Assembly: GCA_038211505.1 (NCBI GenBank)
Contig: JBBQVO010000078.1
Coordinates: 1-14,440 of the forward strand
Direction: 5' to 3'
DNA: 14,440 nucleotides
From: JBBQVO01 sp038211505
GTDB lineage: Bacteria; Chloroflexota; Dehalococcoidia; DSTF01; JACRBR01
Part shown: piece by piece, positions 12,708 through 14,440 of the stretch
Numbering within the stretch: the stretch's first letter is position 1
How the letters are laid out: each line of letters begins with the position of its first letter
Made by a program: the position numbers and the translations under genes
Notes under the pieces: generated by a model
What the model saw: only the letters and a program-made list of their open reading frames with translations
What the model was told of the DNA's origin: nothing
Database searches by the model: none

Positions 12708-14440
12708 ATGCCAACACTCACACCCTCACGCTCGACCGAACAACGCCGCCTGATGGTGGTGTCGCACACGCACTGGGACCGCGAGTGGTACCTCGCCTAC
12801 CAGTCGTTCCGCGTGCGGCTCGTCGGGCTCTTCGACCAACTGATCGAGCTGTTCGACAGCGACCCCGAGTACAAGCACTTCATGCTCGACGGCCACACGA
12901 TCCCGCTCGAGGACTACCTCGAGATCCGGCCCGATCGCTTTGACGACGTCGAACGGCTGGTGCGCTCGGGCAAGCTGCTGATCGGGCCTTGGTACATCAT
13001 CCCTGACGAGGCGCTGCCGGGCGGCGAGGCGATCGTCCGGAACTTCCTGCGAGGCCATCGCGTCGCCAAGCTGTTCGGGCCGGTCATGAAGGTGGGCTAC
13101 ATCCCGGACCCGTTCGGGCAGATCGCCCACATGCCGGCGATCCTGCGCGGCTTTGGCATCGAGAACGCGACCATGTGGCGCGGCACCGACGACTCGCTGA
13201 AGACGACGGAGTTCTTCTGGCGCTCGCCCGATGGCAGCGAGGTGCTGACGATTCACAAGCCGCACGGCTACGGCAACGCCGGCACACTACCGCGCAACAC
13301 ACGGGCCCTCATGTCACGCATCCAGGACGCGCGCGACGCGCTCGAATCGCTGGCAACGACGCCGTACTTGCTGCTGATGAACGGCAGCGATCACCTGCCG
13401 CCGCAACCCGAGTTGTCGTCGATGCTCCGAACTGCATCGCGCGAACTGCTCGACGCGACGATCGAGCACTCGTCGCTGCCGGAGATCTTCGAGCGCATCC
13501 GTGAGTACATGGGTGATCGCGCGGCGGAGTGGCCGCGACACGAGGGCGAGTTCCGAAGCGGCATGCGCGCGCACCTGCTGCCGGGCGTGCTTTCGGCCCG
13601 CATGTGGATCAAGCAGTCGAACCAGGCGTGCGAGGACCTGCTCGCGCACTGGGCGGAGCCGTTCTCGACGTGGGCGGACATGCTGAAGAAGCAGGTGGGG
13701 CCGGAGTGGAAGGAACCGCTGCCGCCGACGACCGCGCACATGCCGTTCCCGACGTCGGAGGAATCGATCGCCGCGCTGATCGACCGCGCCTGGCGGCACC
13801 TGCTCGAGAATCAGCCGCACGACTCGATCTGCGGCTGCTCGGTCGACGCGGTGCACGAAGAGATGCGCCAGCGCTACGACTGGGTGCGCGAGATCGGCGA
13901 GGAGATGATCCGGCAATCGCTGCGGACGATCGGCGCGCTCGGTCCGCACGACGCGATGGGCACGATTGCCGTCTTCAACCCGACGCCGCAACCGGCGACG
14001 GGCTTCGTCACGGCGACGGTGCCGTGGCACGACGAGCGCCCCGTCGTCGCGCTGATCGCGCCGGACGGCGAGCGCGTCGACACCGCGCAGATCGGCGAGA
14101 CGCAGCAGTTCGCGATCCCGGATGGCGCGCCGGTTGGCTACGACAGCGCGCGCGCGGAGATCGGCTTCGTCGCAACGGATGTGCCGGGCTACGGGTACGC
14201 GATCTACCGTCTCGTGACGGAGGAGGGTGCCGCGAAGCGCGCCCTCGCGAGCGATGCCAACGCGATCGAGAATGAATTGTTCGCCGTCGAAGCCGATCGC
14301 GTGGGCGGCACGATCCTCGTAACAGACAAGCGCGACGGCACGGTGTTGCGCGGCCTCAACCGCTTCGTCGATGGCGGCGACAAGGGCGACGAATACAACT
14401 ACTGCGTACCTGAGACCGAGGCGCTGGTCGATCGACCGTC
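12708..14440 (+). CDS. GH38 alpha-mannosidase, MngB-like (3' end outside window)
   Basis: The frame opens at the ATG at 12708 and stays open to the edge: 577 residues of a family that usually has 850 or more. Motifs in order: HTHWDREW (20-27), whose H22 and D24 match the Zn ligands of GH38; LIGPWY (about 92-97); GYIPDPFGQ (131-139) with the likely nucleophile D134; a MWRGTDDS stretch; NGSDH (225-229), where D228 may be the acid/base; and QPHDSICG (369-376) with the Zn ligand H371. A beta domain begins near 418 (GTIAVFNPTP), and GDKGDEYNY, usual in this family, is near the edge. The motif layout recalls E. coli MngB (mannosylglycerate hydrolase), but an alpha-mannosidase of other substrate is equally possible. 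No signal peptide, so it is cytoplasmic. The SD is weak (GGGA). Confidence 0.93.
   Translation, partial: MPTLTPSRSTEQRRLMVVSHTHWDREWYLAYQSFRVRLVGLFDQLIELFDSDPEYKHFMLDGHTIPLEDYLEIRPDRFDDVERLVRSGKLLIGPWYIIPDEALPGGEAIVRNFLRGHRVAKLFGPVMKVGYIPDPFGQIAHMPAILRGFGIENATMWRGTDDSLKTTEFFWRSPDGSEVLTIHKPHGYGNAGTLPRNTRALMSRIQDARDALESLATTPYLLLMNGSDHLPPQPELSSMLRTASRELLDATIEHSSLPEIFERIREYMGDRAAEWPRHEGEFRSGMRAHLLPGVLSARMWIKQSNQACEDLLAHWAEPFSTWADMLKKQVGPEWKEPLPPTTAHMPFPTSEESIAALIDRAWRHLLENQPHDSICGCSVDAVHEEMRQRYDWVREIGEEMIRQSLRTIGALGPHDAMGTIAVFNPTPQPATGFVTATVPWHDERPVVALIAPDGERVDTAQIGETQQFAIPDGAPVGYDSARAEIGFVATDVPGYGYAIYRLVTEEGAAKRALASDANAIENELFAVEADRVGGTILVTDKRDGTVLRGLNRFVDGGDKGDEYNYCVPETEALVDRP

Noticed and set aside
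13314..14030. Minus-strand open frame opposite the GH38 gene
   Set aside because: The GH38 frame carries all catalytic motifs; this one is Arg/His-rich without domain.
1..14440. CRISPR arrays, tRNA or rRNA genes, insertion sequences, defence or toxin-antitoxin clusters
   Set aside because: I looked on both strands and saw no regularly spaced repeats, no clover-leaf sequence, no transposase motifs and no known defence gene. The RHH-like gene has no toxin partner.

Overview
The window is high-GC bacterial DNA, densely coded on both strands, with short intergenic gaps and no mobile element, CRISPR array or RNA gene that I could see. The best guess at the host is a member of the Chloroflexota. 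The pointers are the exported protein with a long Thr/Pro/Ser-rich linker at 8154-9014, which is typical of that phylum, the short HHW/CxxC protein at the left edge, and the mix of a soluble DipZ-like thioredoxin with a P450-ferredoxin pair. This is inference from style and families, not from a marker gene.

Layout, left to right. 1-185 (-): a small HHW/CxxC protein cut by the window edge. 186-548: a divergent regulatory gap with two perfect dyads. 549-1745 (+): a SAM methyltransferase followed by a small RHH-like protein. 1782-1815: a hairpin between convergent genes. 1843-3284 (-): a cytochrome P450 and its three-Cys ferredoxin, translationally coupled by an ATGA overlap. 3485-3934 (-): a membrane-anchored cupredoxin-like protein without copper ligands. 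4118-8080 (+): a DipZ C-terminal-like thioredoxin, a five-helix membrane protein, and a large alpha/alpha-toroid-like protein that overlaps the membrane gene by ATGA. 8096-8135: a textbook intrinsic terminator. 8154-9014 (-): a Thr/Pro-rich surface protein with a C-terminal FN3/Ig-like domain. 9219-9983 (-): a GNAT acetyltransferase, divergent from apt (10087-10602, +). 10643-11503 (-): an exported right-handed beta-helix protein. 11695-12549 (-): a second methyltransferase. 12708 to the edge (+): a GH38 alpha-mannosidase similar in motif layout to MngB, cut by the window edge.

How the genes relate. The P450 and ferredoxin form an electron-transfer unit, and its reductase is not in the window. 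The toroid-like protein, the beta-helix protein and the GH38 enzyme all belong to fold classes that usually act on carbohydrates, but they are not in one operon, so a shared pathway is only a possibility. The remaining genes look like ordinary housekeeping or accessory functions.

Most genes have a clear Shine-Dalgarno (SD) sequence. apt, the GNAT gene and the second methyltransferase do not; instead each has a TAnnnT element 5-6 bases before the start codon, which suggests leaderless transcripts. I did not find a clearly new multi-gene system. The least understood unit is the membrane protein plus toroid-like protein pair at 5202-8080.
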